DNA of 64,000 bases from Fennellomyces sp. T-0311 (GCA_025266875.1 JALLLT010000025.1:1-64000), one strand, 5' to 3'. Shown: positions 21,750 through 35,131, counted from the stretch's first letter. Notes: generated by a model from the sequence alone, not told the origin. A program made the numbers and translations.

Positions 21750-22790
21750 AAAATAAGCTATACTTTTCAGCTATGTAGGGCAAGCATATTCCCAGCTATT
21801 GGTGAAGCTTGGTGTAACCAAAAGTCTTAAAAAAGCTCATATTCAATACCATTCCCATGGGCCAGACATATGAAAAACCTGCTGGAGCGAACCCATGCTC
21901 TTTTTTTGTTTCATCCTTGCTCGTATAATAAGTAATCTCTTTTAACGAATGGTGCGATCAATTTTCTACATCAGATATTTAGATTCAAGCAAAGAAACCT
22001 AGTGGCACTAAGATTACAACCGATATGATCCCTGATAAATAAAGCTAACTTTGTCTGCCCACACCTAGTGTGGTGTATGCTAATTCTCTAGTGTAAGGAA
22101 ATACAGTTATACTGGCAATCTTTAGCCGAGATCAGTACACTAAAAGTAGTCGCGGTGGTACTGCCCAAAAAAGATGAAAATAACATTCACGTCTCTTCCA
22201 CCGAGCAAGTCATCCAGGTGCCGATAAAATCAGCGCTTGTTTTCTTCTAGATCGGGTGGAACGCCGAAAACAGGGGGTTCACTGTAGTTCGCTTCAAACC
22301 GTTAAGCATCTAAGCCGTGGTTCGACAGAATGCAGCAGTATGTAGGGAGCAACATGTATGTCACACAGTTTAGTATGTACGTAACGCACATGTACGTATA
22401 GTTTGGCGCTTTTTTTTTTTATAAAAAAAATACGTATATTTAGAGCCTATCATCAGTGTCTGCTTTTTCATTCACTATGCGCTTGCTAATCCTACTTTAT
22501 TTATCCATGTTGATGACATGTATAGCACGTAAAACAAAAATGCGAGGTACATTTTACATTGGCCTCCCGTATCGGCACAGGCTATATGAAGATGAAAACG
22601 GGGGGGGATGTGTTGCTCTGTCAGGCACTTATAGCGGCATCGTTGCTTCCAGCCATACCGACGACACTGTCGTGGTACATGCCAAGTAAACGACGGATGG
22701 AAGTGTGACAGTTATTGTAGTGACAATACGTAGTATATCATTAGTATACTTGTTTTCTATCGCCCATCCACCCTTCTATTCTATCCGTCT
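21750..22790. repeat. Unit A of an old tandem duplication
   Basis: Unit A aligns by eye with unit B (22800-24340) at many anchors in the same order. These are CTATGTAGGG (21771 / 22820), TAGATTCAAG (about 21979 / 23028), ACAACGATATGAT-like text, ACTGCCCAAAAA (about 22159 / 23190) and GTTTGGCG just before each small gene. The gene bodies and CTTGTTTTCTA after them also align. Many small indels show that the duplication is not recent. Confidence 0.7.
22477..22689 (+). CDS. Small secreted protein, copy A of a local paralogue pair
   Basis: Single exon, 70 aa. The first ~18 residues are a clear signal peptide (MRLLILLYLSMLMTCIA). The mature ~50 residues are basic and then Gly/Ser-rich, ending TDDTVVVHAK. 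No known family is recognised. The reason for calling it real is its paralogue at 24032-24262, which shares the start codon context (ATGCGC), the leader (MRLLILL, LMTC) and the C-terminus (FVVHVK), with the frame kept over a 9-nt gap in the middle. The start at 22477 is the shared one. A run of eight G lies inside the gene and does not disturb alignment of the frame. Function unknown; secretion inferred from the leader. Confidence 0.55.
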   Translation: MRLLILLYLSMLMTCIARKTKMRGTFYIGLPYRHRLYEDENGGGCVALSGTYSGIVASSHTDDTVVVHAK

Positions 22791-22799
22791 TTAATGTTA

Positions 22800-24340
22800 C
22801 TAATATACTTTTTTTTCAACTATGTAGGGTAAGCGCGCTACCAGCCTATCGACCAAGCTTAATTTAACCAAGATATTAAGAAGCGAATCGCGTATTATTC
22901 ACACATTGTAAAGGTTACTAGAACAAGCACACTTGTTGCTTTGTATAATTGCTAAAAATCTCACTTGTTTCATCAACAACGAACGTTACAGACTTACAAC
23001 CATCTTCTCCAGAAGTCTAGATTCAAGTGAAAAGGCTCCGCAATGTTATAATCACAACGAATATGATACATCATAAATGTTAACCTAGTTTGCTCTCATC
23101 AATTATTTTATTAGCTTTCGAATGTACGGGGATGACAGTATTCAATGACTTTTCCTTTAACTGATGTTGTACTACTCTACGAGACTGGGGCAGAACTGCC
23201 CAAAAATAGGTGAAATATGAGAAGATGACATTTACAGTAACCATAGCAATTACCCTTATTTATATTCATCCCATGATGTTCTTATAAAATATAATTGACC
23301 CTTTCCAAAGGAAGACATGGCTTTTCGCGAGTTAGTCATACATATCAACCCAGCGCACACATTTTTCGTGCGATGATAGACTCTAAGCTTAGACGAATCA
23401 CATAGTATATGGCTTTACGATCGTGATCAATAATAGCATTCAAGCGCTAAGTTCTCAATGATCCCCAAGTGTCGGGATAATATGCATGCTTCTTGTACAT
23501 CAACCCTTCCAGAAAATGCACAATGGCTCCGACATGTAGCCGATAATGTAGACATTTTACCCTGCGTTTTCGTTACTTTTGCTAAAAGCCACCATAGTGA
23601 GTTTTGTGTACCCAAGTACTTTAATGTGAGCCAGTGATATACTTGGTACGTTTATTTTGTTAAGCCTTCGTATGTCCTAAAAGCGTCGATTATGTGGGCT
23701 GATTCGATGACATACGTAATGGTTTGTACACGTGTGGAACGCTTCAAATATTTTGGCGTACATATTCACGTTATTCATATCTCTTTGTATGCGTATGTCC
23801 GAATAGAAAATAAATTCATAATAACATGCGGTTTCTTTCCATCGGATAAATATATAATACAATGGCCGATTACTCGGTTAGAGCTGTCTTTCCTACCTAA
23901 GCCATAGTTTAGCAGGGCATACTATAGGGAATAGTATATAGAGCACAAAGTTTGATAACATCAGAAGTTTGGCGTTTTCTTATGTTTGAAAAAAAAAGAA
24001 TATTTAGAAATGCTTGTTTTTCATTCTCACGATGCGCCTGTTAATTTTACTTTCCTTATCCGTACTGATGACATGTATGGTACCAGAAAAGAAGGAAAGA
24101 AAAGTGCAATATTTCACATTTCGCAAACCGGTGCCTAAAAGGTGGAGAAGGATGAAAGCAGACGGCCAGTTCTTTAAAGTGCCATATAGTGATGATGTTG
24201 ATCAAGGCGACATAATTCTCTACACTAAGGCTGACAACACTTTCGTGGTACACGTCAAGTAAATGAAGATGGGAATGCGACATTTGTGGTACCAATAGCG
24301 ATTGCACACTTGTTTTCTACCCAAGCCCATACTCTTTTAT
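22800..24340. repeat. Unit B of an old tandem duplication
   Basis: Partner of unit A (21750-22790), same orientation. It is longer because of extra sequence between the ACTGCCCAAAAA anchor (about 23190) and the small gene at 24032. That insert (about 23270-23900) has no recognisable content. Confidence 0.65.
24032..24262 (+). CDS. Small secreted protein, copy B of a local paralogue pair
   Basis: Single exon, 76 aa, paralogue of the gene at 22477-22689. The signal peptide is MRLLILLSLSVLMTCMV. The mature part starts with a strongly basic stretch (KKERKVQ ... KPVPKRWRRMK) and continues into an acidic one (YSDDVDQGDIILYTKADN) before the shared FVVHVK end. The basic cluster could be a processing site or make the peptide cationic; this is a guess. 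An out-of-frame ATG at 24010 precedes the start. No cysteine remains after the leader, so a disulfide-rich fold is excluded. Family unknown. Confidence 0.55.
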   Translation: MRLLILLSLSVLMTCMVPEKKERKVQYFTFRKPVPKRWRRMKADGQFFKVPYSDDVDQGDIILYTKADNTFVVHVK

Positions 24341-25350
24341 CTGATATACATTTTCTTCCCCGGAACCGCCATGAACTTTTTGGTCTTCGTGTACTTTTTT
24401 TTTCGACAATATGGCTATCAATCAAGTAAAACAGAATTTTTGCTCGATGAACACAAAGGAAGATTGGTGTTGCGAGAACCACGATCTGTGAGACCTAACT
24501 GTTCCTCGGAACCCTTTTTTTCATGGACGTTGATGACACGTTTTTACCACCACCTATGGATCTTTTTTTATTTTCAGTTGGCAGGTGGCAGTTGTCATTG
24601 GTTTACCACCTAACCACACAAGTAACCTATGCACCGGATTTATGTAGCACCTTTCAAATGAAATTCTGCAAACACACATGCCTTTCTATTATTAAAAGTC
24701 ATCTTCTACTGCTCTCTCTCTCGTTTTTTTTTTTCACAGCGCACGAGCATTTTTTTAGGAATAGATAAGGAAAGTATTCTATATTTGCTCTGGAAGATCT
24801 TATGTAATGCATGGACAAAGAAAGAAAGGAAGGAAGGGTAACAATAAGCTGAGAATAGGCCTATACACGCCGACACATAAGGGCTCGTGTTTGCAAAATT
24901 TATGCACCGCAAATAGTGCCTTTAAACACCCTTTATTCCAATCAAGTGGCAGACGAACCTTTTCTTTCAAGTGACAGGGAGAAGTAAAAGTTAATCTGTC
25001 AGAGCAATTGACACGCTTTTATTTTTCGCAACACTTGCTTCATCAACTTTATTTCCTGCCACTCGCAACGCATTTGTCATCCTCAAGTCGAGGTACCTTT
25101 TTTTCAGCATTGTTTAGCAACTGCAAACTAATAACCAAGGCAACAAAAGGGTATTTCGTCTGGAGCAGAAAAGAAGAGCGGTATTTTCTAAAAAAGAAGG
25201 AGCAATACATACTCTCTTCGTTCCCGGCTTTCACTATTCATTCCTGAAAAAAAAAATACACGCGTCATCATCAACAAGCGTCGCAATCAACAAAGCAACT
25301 TTTAATACGAGAAACTTTTTTTTCATCATCCTTGAATTCATCATCTCGTA
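24341..25350. other. Intergenic region upstream of CYR1
   Basis: Many poly-T and poly-A runs, including a pyrimidine-rich stretch near 24710-24740, and no conserved coding frame. The last 150 bp probably hold the CYR1 promoter and leader. Confidence 0.4.
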
Positions 25351-28300
25351 ATGATACCGGGTAATGCTCGACAAACGCCTCCCCGCAACTATCAAGGTAA
25401 ACAGAAGCGAAACCCTGTTCCATATCCTCGGGGAGGCCGGCACATAGGCGATGGCATCTCTTCGCATCAGCAATCGCCTAATGCCTCATCGACAACTGTT
25501 GTCTACCATCATGAACGTTCCGGCTCAACGGAATACAACGACCACGAGTTTTTATCTCAACAGCCGCATCAGCCAGTACAACAACAAAGTGAGTGTTTTT
25601 TTTCCTTGGAAACGCACAAATTATTGAAACCTATTTTTTTCTTGCTGTTAGCATCAGATCCAGCTCTTTTATCCGTGCATTCAACTCCCAAGGATAAAAA
25701 GAAACCCTTATTTGGTCGATTTGGCAAAAAGAAAAGTAAGTTGATGAATATAATTTAAACCAAAATTATATACGTTGTCATGGATGTGATCTTTCTTTTT
25801 TACTTTTTCTCTTTCAAATCTAATCGTATGGGGGGAAACTTTTTTTTTCAAACGTTATAAGCAGGCCGATCTGACTTGTCTTCCGTCTCTGCAGCATTGT
25901 CGAGTTCCGTAGGTGTTGCAGCCGGTGGCCCTGCGCCTTTGGCAGCATCAGCAGCTGCAAGCGGTATCCATAGCAATGCTTCCATGACATCATTGCATCC
26001 AAGGAAACGGTCCAACGAATATGAATTTCGACAGCAACATCCTTTGGACGCGTCATCGATGGATGACTCATCTATTTCTGGGTCAATCAACCAACGCTCG
26101 CCTTACAACAGTTATTACAATGTTCAACTCGCTTATGGAGACCGAAAAAAGTCGGCTGGGTCGTATGGAAGCCGTAAAGGGAAAGATCGTGAGAAATCAG
26201 AGGGAAGTTTTTCGAGTACCGGAAGGATGATGGATAGCGGATTTCGAAGCAAGGTAAAAAAATTACATAACACAGTTTGTTTTGCCTTTTACTCAAGCCA
26301 TTTATTTATTGTTTATAGGATAACATGGAATGTAAGGATGGCAACGGAGGGGTCTGGGCCTTTAACTGATTGTTTATTAGTGTTTGTGGATCAGAACTTT
26401 ACAAGTATGGAAGGAATTGTCAATCCTGATTTTTATTCCGGGCATCATCAAAACAACGGTTATTCACACCCCGTAATAAATCCTATCCAAGTAAGTCGGT
26501 GCAAAATCGTGTAAAGGTGGTTAAGAGAGTAATGTTTAGTGGTTAGAATCAGGATTCCGCCGAGCCCTGGGCACCACCGGATAGTTGGGCGGTTCAACCA
26601 GCTGAAAGCATACCAGGATCCGATATACAATCAGCAACGCTGATTGATGATGAAGCTTCAGAGTACGACGGATACTCTTTGATGGAACCGCAAAAATATG
26701 ATCTGCCAAGGAAGAATGCAAGTGTTTTTATTTGTCAATATTCAGGTTCAATATACTAACGTTTTAAAGTATAGTATTGTATTCGCATTTTCCGTCCAGA
26801 TGGTACATTTGCCACACTCCAACTTCCGTTATCCACCACAGCAAACGAGATTGTGCAACGTCTTGCCAGCAAGTTCTTCATGCCTGACTTGAGCAAATTA
26901 AACTTGATGATCAAGCGCAACAAGCTTGGTAATATTCACATCATTAGGATGTGCTATGGTGACTGAACTTTTCTTTGTATACTTTATAGAACGCATCCTT
27001 CAACCAACGGAACGCCCACTGCAATTACAAAAGACCCTGTTAGAGCAGATGGGGTATAGCGAGCAAGACAACATTGAAGACGTTGGACGAGAGGACAATT
27101 CGTACTTGCTGCGCTACGTGTTTGGTCAAAACATGGCCCAGATCGCACATGAAGATGCCGACTATAGCGAACACCAACATATCGATCTGCAAGCACGCAA
27201 TCTACCCACGGTTCCAATTTTCCTCTACAAACACGCGCAACGTATTGTCTCACTCGACCTATCCAAGAATCTGCAAATGGAGATACCTGTTGACTTTATC
27301 CAAATGTGTCGGCACCTCAAGCAACTCTGGTTAGCCAATAATGACTATGTGGCAATACCGCAATCGATCCGTTTTGTCCGAGGGTTAGAACATCTAAACA
27401 TCTCGGGCAATCGATTACGTGATCTGCAACATGCACGACTGGAAGACATCCCCGGATTAAAAACCATGCGGATTTATAACAACCGACTTGAAAAGTTGCC
27501 CAAATCGTTCTCAAGTTTCAAGCAATTGACGATGCTCTCGGTATCCAACAACGCATTCACTTCGTTCCCCGAAGTCATTTGCGAAATCACAAGTCTAGCT
27601 TATCTTGATATCAGCTTCAACAAAATACAAGCTTTTCCAGACGAGATCGGCAATCTCAAAAATCTCGTACGACTCTTTGCCACAGCCAATCGATTTTCCG
27701 GTAGCTTGCCACCAAGTTTTGCCAAGTTGGAAAACTTGCAAGAGTTGGATATCCGTCAAAACTTGATCACAGAGTTGGATGTCTTGTCGGAATTGCCCAA
27801 ACTCGAAATCTTGTTTGTCGGTTACAATGCAGTCAGCATCGTCGGATGCGAATTCAAGAGCTTGCGGCAGTTGAAAATGACCAAGAATCATCTTACTCAA
27901 TTCAATTTGGGCGGATCAAGACGACCTTCGGATGAACACCATAGTAATGTCATTACCGGGATACCAGCTCCCATAGCAACAAGTTACGACGGTGCCATGT
28001 TGACCGATCTCGATTTATCAAGTTGCATGTTATCGTCGTTGCCCGAAGATGTGTTTTTGTATACTCCATTGTTGGAGGAGCTCGTATTGGACAGTAACAC
28101 GCTCAACTCCATCCCCACCAGTATCGGTGCATTGCACAAATTGCTTCGACTCTCTGTACAAAACAACATTTTGGACAGCTTGCCATCGGAAATTTCCAAA
28201 CTGAGCGAACTCAAGATTCTCGATGCCCAAAAGAATAATCTTAAGAGTTTACCCAAGGAAATCTGGTTGTGTGCTTCGTTGCAAACTTTGAACTGTTCTT

Positions 28301-31300
28301 CGAATTTGCTCGAGACTTTTCCGAAACCTTTCTCGGCTCCTGGTGTGGCCTTACACTTACCCATGACTCAACAACCTGAAGTACCTCCGTCGATCGTAAC
28401 CAATGGCCAAGAGGGTGTACTTCCCAATCCTTTGGGCGGACATGCAGGCCAAGGCATGGTGCCAGGCACGACCAACGTGTTCCGTGATCCGATGCTTGAC
28501 GACAACAATGCCATGGCCGTCAGCCCAGGTAGCACAATGCAATCCCCACCCAACTTTAATCCGCCTTCGTTCTTTGCCAGTCCACGCAACCATCCACCAC
28601 CGTTATCGTTGTCATTGAGACGTTTGTTCCTCGGCGACAACCGTCTCACCAACGAAATCTGGTCGCCATTGATGCTTTTCCTTGAATTGCGAACGCTCAA
28701 CTTGTCATTCAACGATCTTGATGAAATCCCACCCGAACATCTGTGCCATCAACATTTGTACGAACTCTACCTGTCCGGCAACCACTTGACATCCTTACCC
28801 GCAGATGATATCGAAAAGTTGAGTTATCTCCGCGTGCTCGCTGTCAACGGCAACAAGTTGCAAACCTTGCCCGCTGAAATCGGCAAATTGCGCAAATTGT
28901 TGGTATTGGATGTCGGCAACAATGTGTTGAAGTACAATATTGCCAACTGGCCTTATGATTGGAACTGGTACGTTTTTCTTCAAGAGAGAAAAGAGTTGGT
29001 ACTAAGCAAATCAACGTTAGGAATTGGAATTTGAGTCTCAAGTTCTTGAACCTGTCAGGCAACAAGCGACTTGAAATCAAAAAGACACATCCAGAAGCGC
29101 ATGGACCCAAAGAGAAAGACCTTGCCGACTTTAGCGCATTGACACGTTTGCGGATGCTAGGTCTAATGGATATCACGATCCTTGGTGTATCCATTCCCGA
29201 AGAATCTCCTGATCGTCGCGTGCGTACGTCGCCTTCCGAAGTCAACAATATGGCCTACGGTATTGCTGACTGGCTCGGATCCAACGAACATCTGGGTACT
29301 TGGGACTTGGTCATGCCGCGGTTCCGAAACAACGATGATGAAAGCATCTTTGGATTATTCGATGGTCGCAAGAGCTCTCGATCCGGTTGCAAGCTTACCA
29401 AATTCCTGAACGATCATCTGACATACCATGTGATGAGCGAATTGCGCAAACTCAAGGAAGACGATACGGTAGTGAGCGCCTTGCGACGATCCTTTTTATC
29501 TTTGGAAAAGGGTCTTGGAGGACAAATCGGTGACGAAAAGGATTCGGGCGCATCTGCCGTGGTGTGCTACATCTCTGGTACCAAGCTCTACGTTGCCAAT
29601 GTGGGAGATGCCATGGCAGTGATATCAAGAAACAATGGTCAAGCATACGAGATTACGCACAAACACATTTCATTGAATCCAAGTGAAATTTCGCGTATCC
29701 GAGCGGCAGGTGGCTACGTCTCCAACACTGGCAAACTGAACAGCGAACTCAAGGTATCTCGAGGTTTTGGTTACTTTGATTTGATCCCTGTGGTCAACGC
29801 CAATCCATACGTGGCAACCATCGAATTGACGGAGAACGATGAGTTTGTGATTATGGCATCGCGGGGACTGTGGGAACGCATGCATTATCAAACGGCGGTG
29901 GATGTTGCACGTACCGAAAAGGATGATTTGATGGCGGCCGCACAAAAGTTGCGTGACTTTGCCATCACGTATGGCGCCGAAAAGGATTTGATGGTGATGG
30001 TCATTGGAGTGGGCGATTTGTTTGACAAGCGTGACAAACGGTTCCGCTACTTGCGTGGTCCCGGTCGTGGTGCGGCTGGTGCTGATGCAGCAGGTATTCT
30101 TTTGGACGACGTATCGTTGGGTCCAGCGGGTATGCTCGGAGGCAAGAACAAGCGACGTGGCAAGGAAGAAGGTCCCGGCGACTCAACATTGGCTCGATTG
30201 GATCGCGAAGTCCCACCCCCGATCAATCAAGTCGCGTTGGTGTTTACGGATATCAAGAGTTCAACGTTGCTTTGGGAAACACAGCCCGAAAATATGCGAT
30301 CAGCCATCAAGATTCACGATGCAGTGATGCGACGAACGTTGCGCAGTGTGGGTGGTTACGAAGTCAAGACGGAAGGTGATGCGTTCATGGTGTGTTTCCA
30401 AAACATCACATCGGCGTTACTATGGTGTTTCACGGTACAGCTGCAACTGCTTGATGCAGATTGGCCAGCAGGTATTCTGGGCACCGAGGAAGGACGCGAG
30501 ATCACCGATCAAGAAAGTAACCAAGTCATTTATCGCGGTTTGTCGGTTCGCATGGGTGTTCATTGGGGTACGCCGGTATTCGAACGCAATCCGATCACGA
30601 GCCGTATGGATTATTTTGGTCCTGTCGTGAACAAAGCAAGCCGTATCTGTAATGCGGCAGATGGTGGCCAAATCTGCGTATCATCTGACGTTGTGGCCGC
30701 ACTTCGCAACTTTCCGGGCGTATTAGATGATAATACACTTGTGGATGACCTACCGACGTCAGCAGGCAATTACCTTATCAGCCGCGATATTCAACAGCTC
30801 AAACGGTTGGGCTTCCATGTGATGGAGCTGGGTGTGCGTCGTTTGAAGGGTTTGGAAACGCCTGAAATGTTGAGTTTGGTGTACCCGAAACAATTGGCAG
30901 GCCGTATGGAATTAGAAGAGCAAAATGCCATGCTCGAAGAAGGCACAAATGCTACGACACCCGGAGGCACCGCCACACCAGCCACAACGGGCACCACCAC
31001 GCCTGCTGCATCGACCACACGCGCCAAATCACCCACAGCATCACCCCGTCTCCTGGCCACTGCCGAAACATCTCGTACAGCATCACCTCAACCCACGGAC
31101 GATGATGACGAACCCGAAGATCCGGCCGTCAAGGTGGTTGAGGACAGCTTTGCTGTTGCCCGGCCGACGTTGTCGTTCAAGCAACACAAGAGCAACGCCA
31201 GTCTGGTGGGCAATCGAGCCATTGACCCCAATTTGGTGTGTGCGTTGAACAGTCTGGCCACGCGATTGGAGCGGCTGACAACGGGTAGCCACCCAGCGAA

Positions 31301-31625
31301 AAAGAGCACGGCCATGAGTCGAATGATCGAGCGACATATCATGCATGATGCCGGCGACGAAGAATTGATGGCATTGATGGATAATTTCGTCACCCGAGTG
31401 GAGGTTTGTAGTAGGCTTTGTGTTGTAAGCGTGTTTATTCATTTGTCTATATAGAACGCGGTCTCGACGCTCTACTTGCACAAGGTTGGACATTTTGCCA
31501 ACGTGCTCGAGAAGCTCGGCGAGGCAATCGAGTTGGATTCAATGCATATTTTGCGTGCACTGCAGATGTATTCCGACGTAGCTGGGTTGACCGAGCCTGC
31601 TGGTCTGGCCGCCGCACCACCTTAA
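25351..31625 (+). CDS. CYR1: Adenylyl cyclase (RA-LRR-PP2C-like-cyclase)
   Basis: Ten exons, join(25351..25588, 25652..25735, 25865..26253, 26319..26331, 26381..26490, 26547..26717, 26775..26928, 26990..28967, 29021..31403, 31455..31625), 1896 aa. It makes cAMP from ATP under Ras control at the membrane. Order: disordered N-terminus; Ras-association domain (~336-420, YCIRIFRPDGTF); leucine-rich repeats (~430-1100, for example LDLSKNLQMEIP); PP2C-like domain (~1115-1400); class III cyclase domain (~1449-1640, FTDIKSSTLLWE with the metal Asp, and EVKTEGDAFMVCF); a C-terminal helix ending in APP. In the PP2C-like part the usual D-G-H is LFDGR, so phosphatase activity is doubtful. The fourth exon is only 13 nt. 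One intron (26718-26774) seems to use a GC donor. The acceptor before 25865 is an AAGCAG tandem site, and the start of the sixth exon could be 6 nt later. Confidence 0.95.
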
Positions 31626-32099
31626 CAAAAACTATGCTTGTACACCATCTTCACATATCCACAGCGCATTTCTCCTTATATTCCCCCAACCTCCTTGTCC
31701 AATCGCACGTTTTTTTACACCGTATACACACAACCATCGCAGCATTCCAAAAAAGTCATTAATATAATTCCCAGCGTCTCTTTTTCAACGAGAAGGCAAG
31801 AGGGTTGTAATAGTTTAGCCGGAATCAGCAACGTGAGCAGTCGACAAACCACTGCTCTAAGGTTTCGGTAACCATGGGCCATCATTCGATGGGGCGTACC
31901 CCTAATATACAGACATACCCATGACTTTCGATGGTTTAATAGGCATGACGCATTGTTGTGAGAGCGCAACTCTATTATTTTGGGCTAAATCAGCGGGTTC
32001 ACTTTTCCCTTTTCTCGAGCGTAGTGAGCTTTGGTCTTCTTTTGAAACAAAAAAAGTAAAAACTTTTTTCTCTCAACAATCAGCATTAAAAGGCATTAA
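31626..32099 (+). other. Intergenic, CYR1 to STE20 kinase 1
   Basis: 474 bp between two genes on the same strand. Contains the CYR1 terminator region and the kinase promoter. No further feature recognised. Confidence 0.4.
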
Positions 32100-34868
32100 A
32101 TGCTCAGCACGGAAAACAGCGAGTCGTCCTCGGATGCACCTGTTGTAACGCTTAGTGACAGTAACGACAAACCCTTGGATCCCATTCTAGTTTCTCGGTC
32201 TTCAAGCTTCCATCACGCCAAACGGTCGATCGGAAGCGCAGCCGATATCTTTAATAATCTGAAAATATCAACGAACGTGCAACATCGAGATCATTCCACC
32301 CCGGCATCGCCGATTCCTTCGGCGACCGAGCAGGTAGTCATTCACAGCATCGACGACTTTGTCATCAAAGGCGCCATTGGTAAACATAGTGGTTTTTTTT
32401 TTCGGGTGCGTTATCGTTATCGCTTATCAATACAATATATATGTATAAAAAGGCTATGGATCATCAGCTATTGTGTATAGTGCCATCTATACACCACTGA
32501 ACCAGCGAGTAGCTCTCAAGATGATTGATTTGGAGATGTTTGAACGAAACCAGATCGATGAGCTTCGAGTAAGTGTGCGCATCCAACCGTCTGTTTTCTG
32601 GTGTAACACCGTTCTATAGCGTGAAACGACATTGATGGCTCTATCGAAGCACCCCAACGTCCTGCGTGTACTGGGCTCGTTCGTGAACGGATCGAAGCTG
32701 TACATTGTGACCCCCTACCTTGCTGGAGGTAAAAGGTCAAAAGCTGGGGTTGCTTTGTGAGATAGCTCATGACGCAATGGTTTGTAGGCTCGTGTTTGGA
32801 TATCATGAAAACCAACTTCCGAGAAGGGCTCGATGAGCTCAGCATTGCCTACATTCTCAAGCAGGCGCTGGAAGGGCTAGCGTACTTGCATAAGAACGGG
32901 CACATCCATCGTGACGTCAAGGCGGGCAACCTGCTGATGGATGAAGATGGCACGGTGTTGCTAGGCGATTTCGGCGTGTCGAGCTCGCTGATGGATACGG
33001 GCGAACGGGGTGTGCGCAAAACGTTCGTGGGCACGGTAAGTTACAGATACCACGTGGTGCATTGTGGGTGTATATGGAAATGGCTTATACAGAAAGCGGC
33101 TTGACAATTGCAATAGCCATGCTGGATGGCGCCCGAGGTGATGGAGCAGGCGGGATACGACTACAAGGCGGACATCTGGAGCTTTGGCATCACGGCGATC
33201 GAGCTGGCGACAGGACACGCGCCGTTCGCCAAGCTGCCTCCACTCAAGGTAAGTCTAGAAAATGATTGTTTGTTTATTGTATGCGTTAATATCCTAGTTT
33301 AGGTTTTAATGATGACACTGTCCAGTGATCCGCCCACATTAGTGCGGGAAACCACCAAACACAAATACACACGTGTGTTTAAGGACATGATTGATTTATG
33401 TTTGAATAAGGATCCTGCCAAGCGGTATGTAGCGTGTCTGTGTGCCGATCCAGAAATGTTAATGTTATCGCGTTTTAGACCAACCGCAGAAAAGCTGCTG
33501 CAGCACCAATTTTTCAAGCAACCCAAACGCCGCGATTACCTCGTCAAAACATTACTGGCGGACTTGCCGCCCCTGGAGCAGCGGCCTCACAAGAAGATCC
33601 CGCAGCGTCAGATATCGATCACCAAGACTGACGAATGGGACTTCCAGGACGGCGACGACGACACCAACAACAAGCCCAAGGAGCAGCAGCCCGCGCGACG
33701 GCACATTTCGTTCGGCGACGTGGTTGTAAAGAACCCGCCCCAGCCCTACACTGCATCCGTGCATGCAGAAGTGGTGGCCCCGACCAAAAAGAGCCGCTTT
33801 GTCGTGGAAGAAACATCGCCACGTGAAACAGCCGAGCTGTCTGCACCCTGCTCGCGTCAACCAAGTGTATCAGATAGTCCCAAACTGGCGCCATCGACCG
33901 ACAACAGTTCGGACGAGGGCGTCAAGAAGGGTCGCTTCAGCGTCAAACAGACGGATGCGGATTCGACGGTCATGTCGGACAAGTCGATTTCCAAATCAGC
34001 CAGCCAAGATAACATTGCTGGAAGTACGATGGATCGCAAGTCGAGGTTTGTGATCGATCACGGCGATCAGAGTAACTCGACATCGCCTCAGCTGTCTGCG
34101 GTGGTGGCGTCGCTGTCGCGCGATAACTCCATGTCGTCGAGCAATGGCCACGCGCTCACTCGAGATGGATCATCGCACTCGCGGCTGCCCGCAAGATACC
34201 AACCCATATCAGATACCACTAAAGACGATCATAGCAGAAAGATTGGACGATTCGAGCTGTCGTCTGAGTTGGGTCGGTCCGTGCACGGGGAAAAGCCAGC
34301 GGATGGTAAGTTGGCAGCCGAAATGAAAAAAAAGGGCTAACGGAGGGGTGGTTACAGCGCTGCATCCGTATGAATACTCGTCGTCGTCAAGTACGTCGCC
34401 GTCGTCATCGTTATCGCGGGGACAGCTAGTGCGGCTGGGATCGGACCAGGCGATGCCTGCACTCCAGACGCAGATGGAGGAGCTACTGAAGGTCAACGAA
34501 ACACAACGCAACTTACTGCAGGAGCTCTCTGGGATCCTCAAATCGACCACAGCATTATCATCAATAACAAAGAAGACCACATCAGCGGACGCACAGGAAA
34601 GGTAAGGAGTGAAACCAAAGCTGTGTGTCAAGTGTGTCGCATGTTGATGGGGAAAATTTTTTAGACCCAATGGAACGGTGGACGAACTTTTGTCGACAGT
34701 GGCAAGTGAAACAACAATGCTGCACGGCTTTGTGATGGTCATGACTAACTGCGTGCGTAGGATGTGCTGGAGAACCAGCTGCAGGCGTCGGTCCGGGAGA
34801 ACCAGAGCTTACAGCGCGAGAACGACGCACTCCGGCGCGAGATTGAGAGTCTTCGCAATAAACAGTAA
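32100..34868 (+). CDS. STE20-family kinase, OSR1/SPAK (FRAY) type, copy 1
   Basis: Ten exons, join(32100..32379, 32453..32568, 32620..32728, 32788..33035, 33117..33248, 33303..33424, 33479..34305, 34358..34601, 34665..34701, 34761..34868), 740 aa. The kinase domain (~85-360) is complete: [11 protein letters not shown] loop, VALKMIDLE lysine, [27 protein letters not shown]. The block [20 protein letters not shown] is typical of OSR1/SPAK. The tail is long and disordered and holds four RFx[V/I/L] motifs: RFVV 33795, RFSV 33933, RFVI 34044, RFEL 34248. It ends in a coiled coil ([19 protein letters not shown]). No animal-type CCT domain is seen. In animals these kinases act with WNK kinases in osmotic stress. 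The ninth intron probably uses a GC donor (34702). A 2.3-kb paralogue follows 263 bp downstream. Confidence 0.93.
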
Positions 34869-35131
34869 AAAAAAAAAAAACAGCCCCCAGAGTCGTTCTC
34901 TGAAATATATTTTTTTCCCGTGCCTGGACACGTTCTGTGCCCCCTCCCCCTTCCCTTTCTCTTCCCTCTCTCCCGCTTTCCCTTTCTTCCATAGATTCAT
35001 CACTGCAGAAAGCCCCAGCTCCCACCTCCGCCAGCACACTCTCAAAGAAAAATAACAGCATTTCGCCCTTTGTTTTCGGATGAATACGACCAAATACGCG
35101 CATAGACGGCAGAACATAACTACAGTAATTG

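Noticed and set aside
22600..22612. G-run in small secreted gene A as a frameshift
   Set aside because: Alignment to copy B keeps one frame on both sides with a three-codon gap, so no shift is needed.
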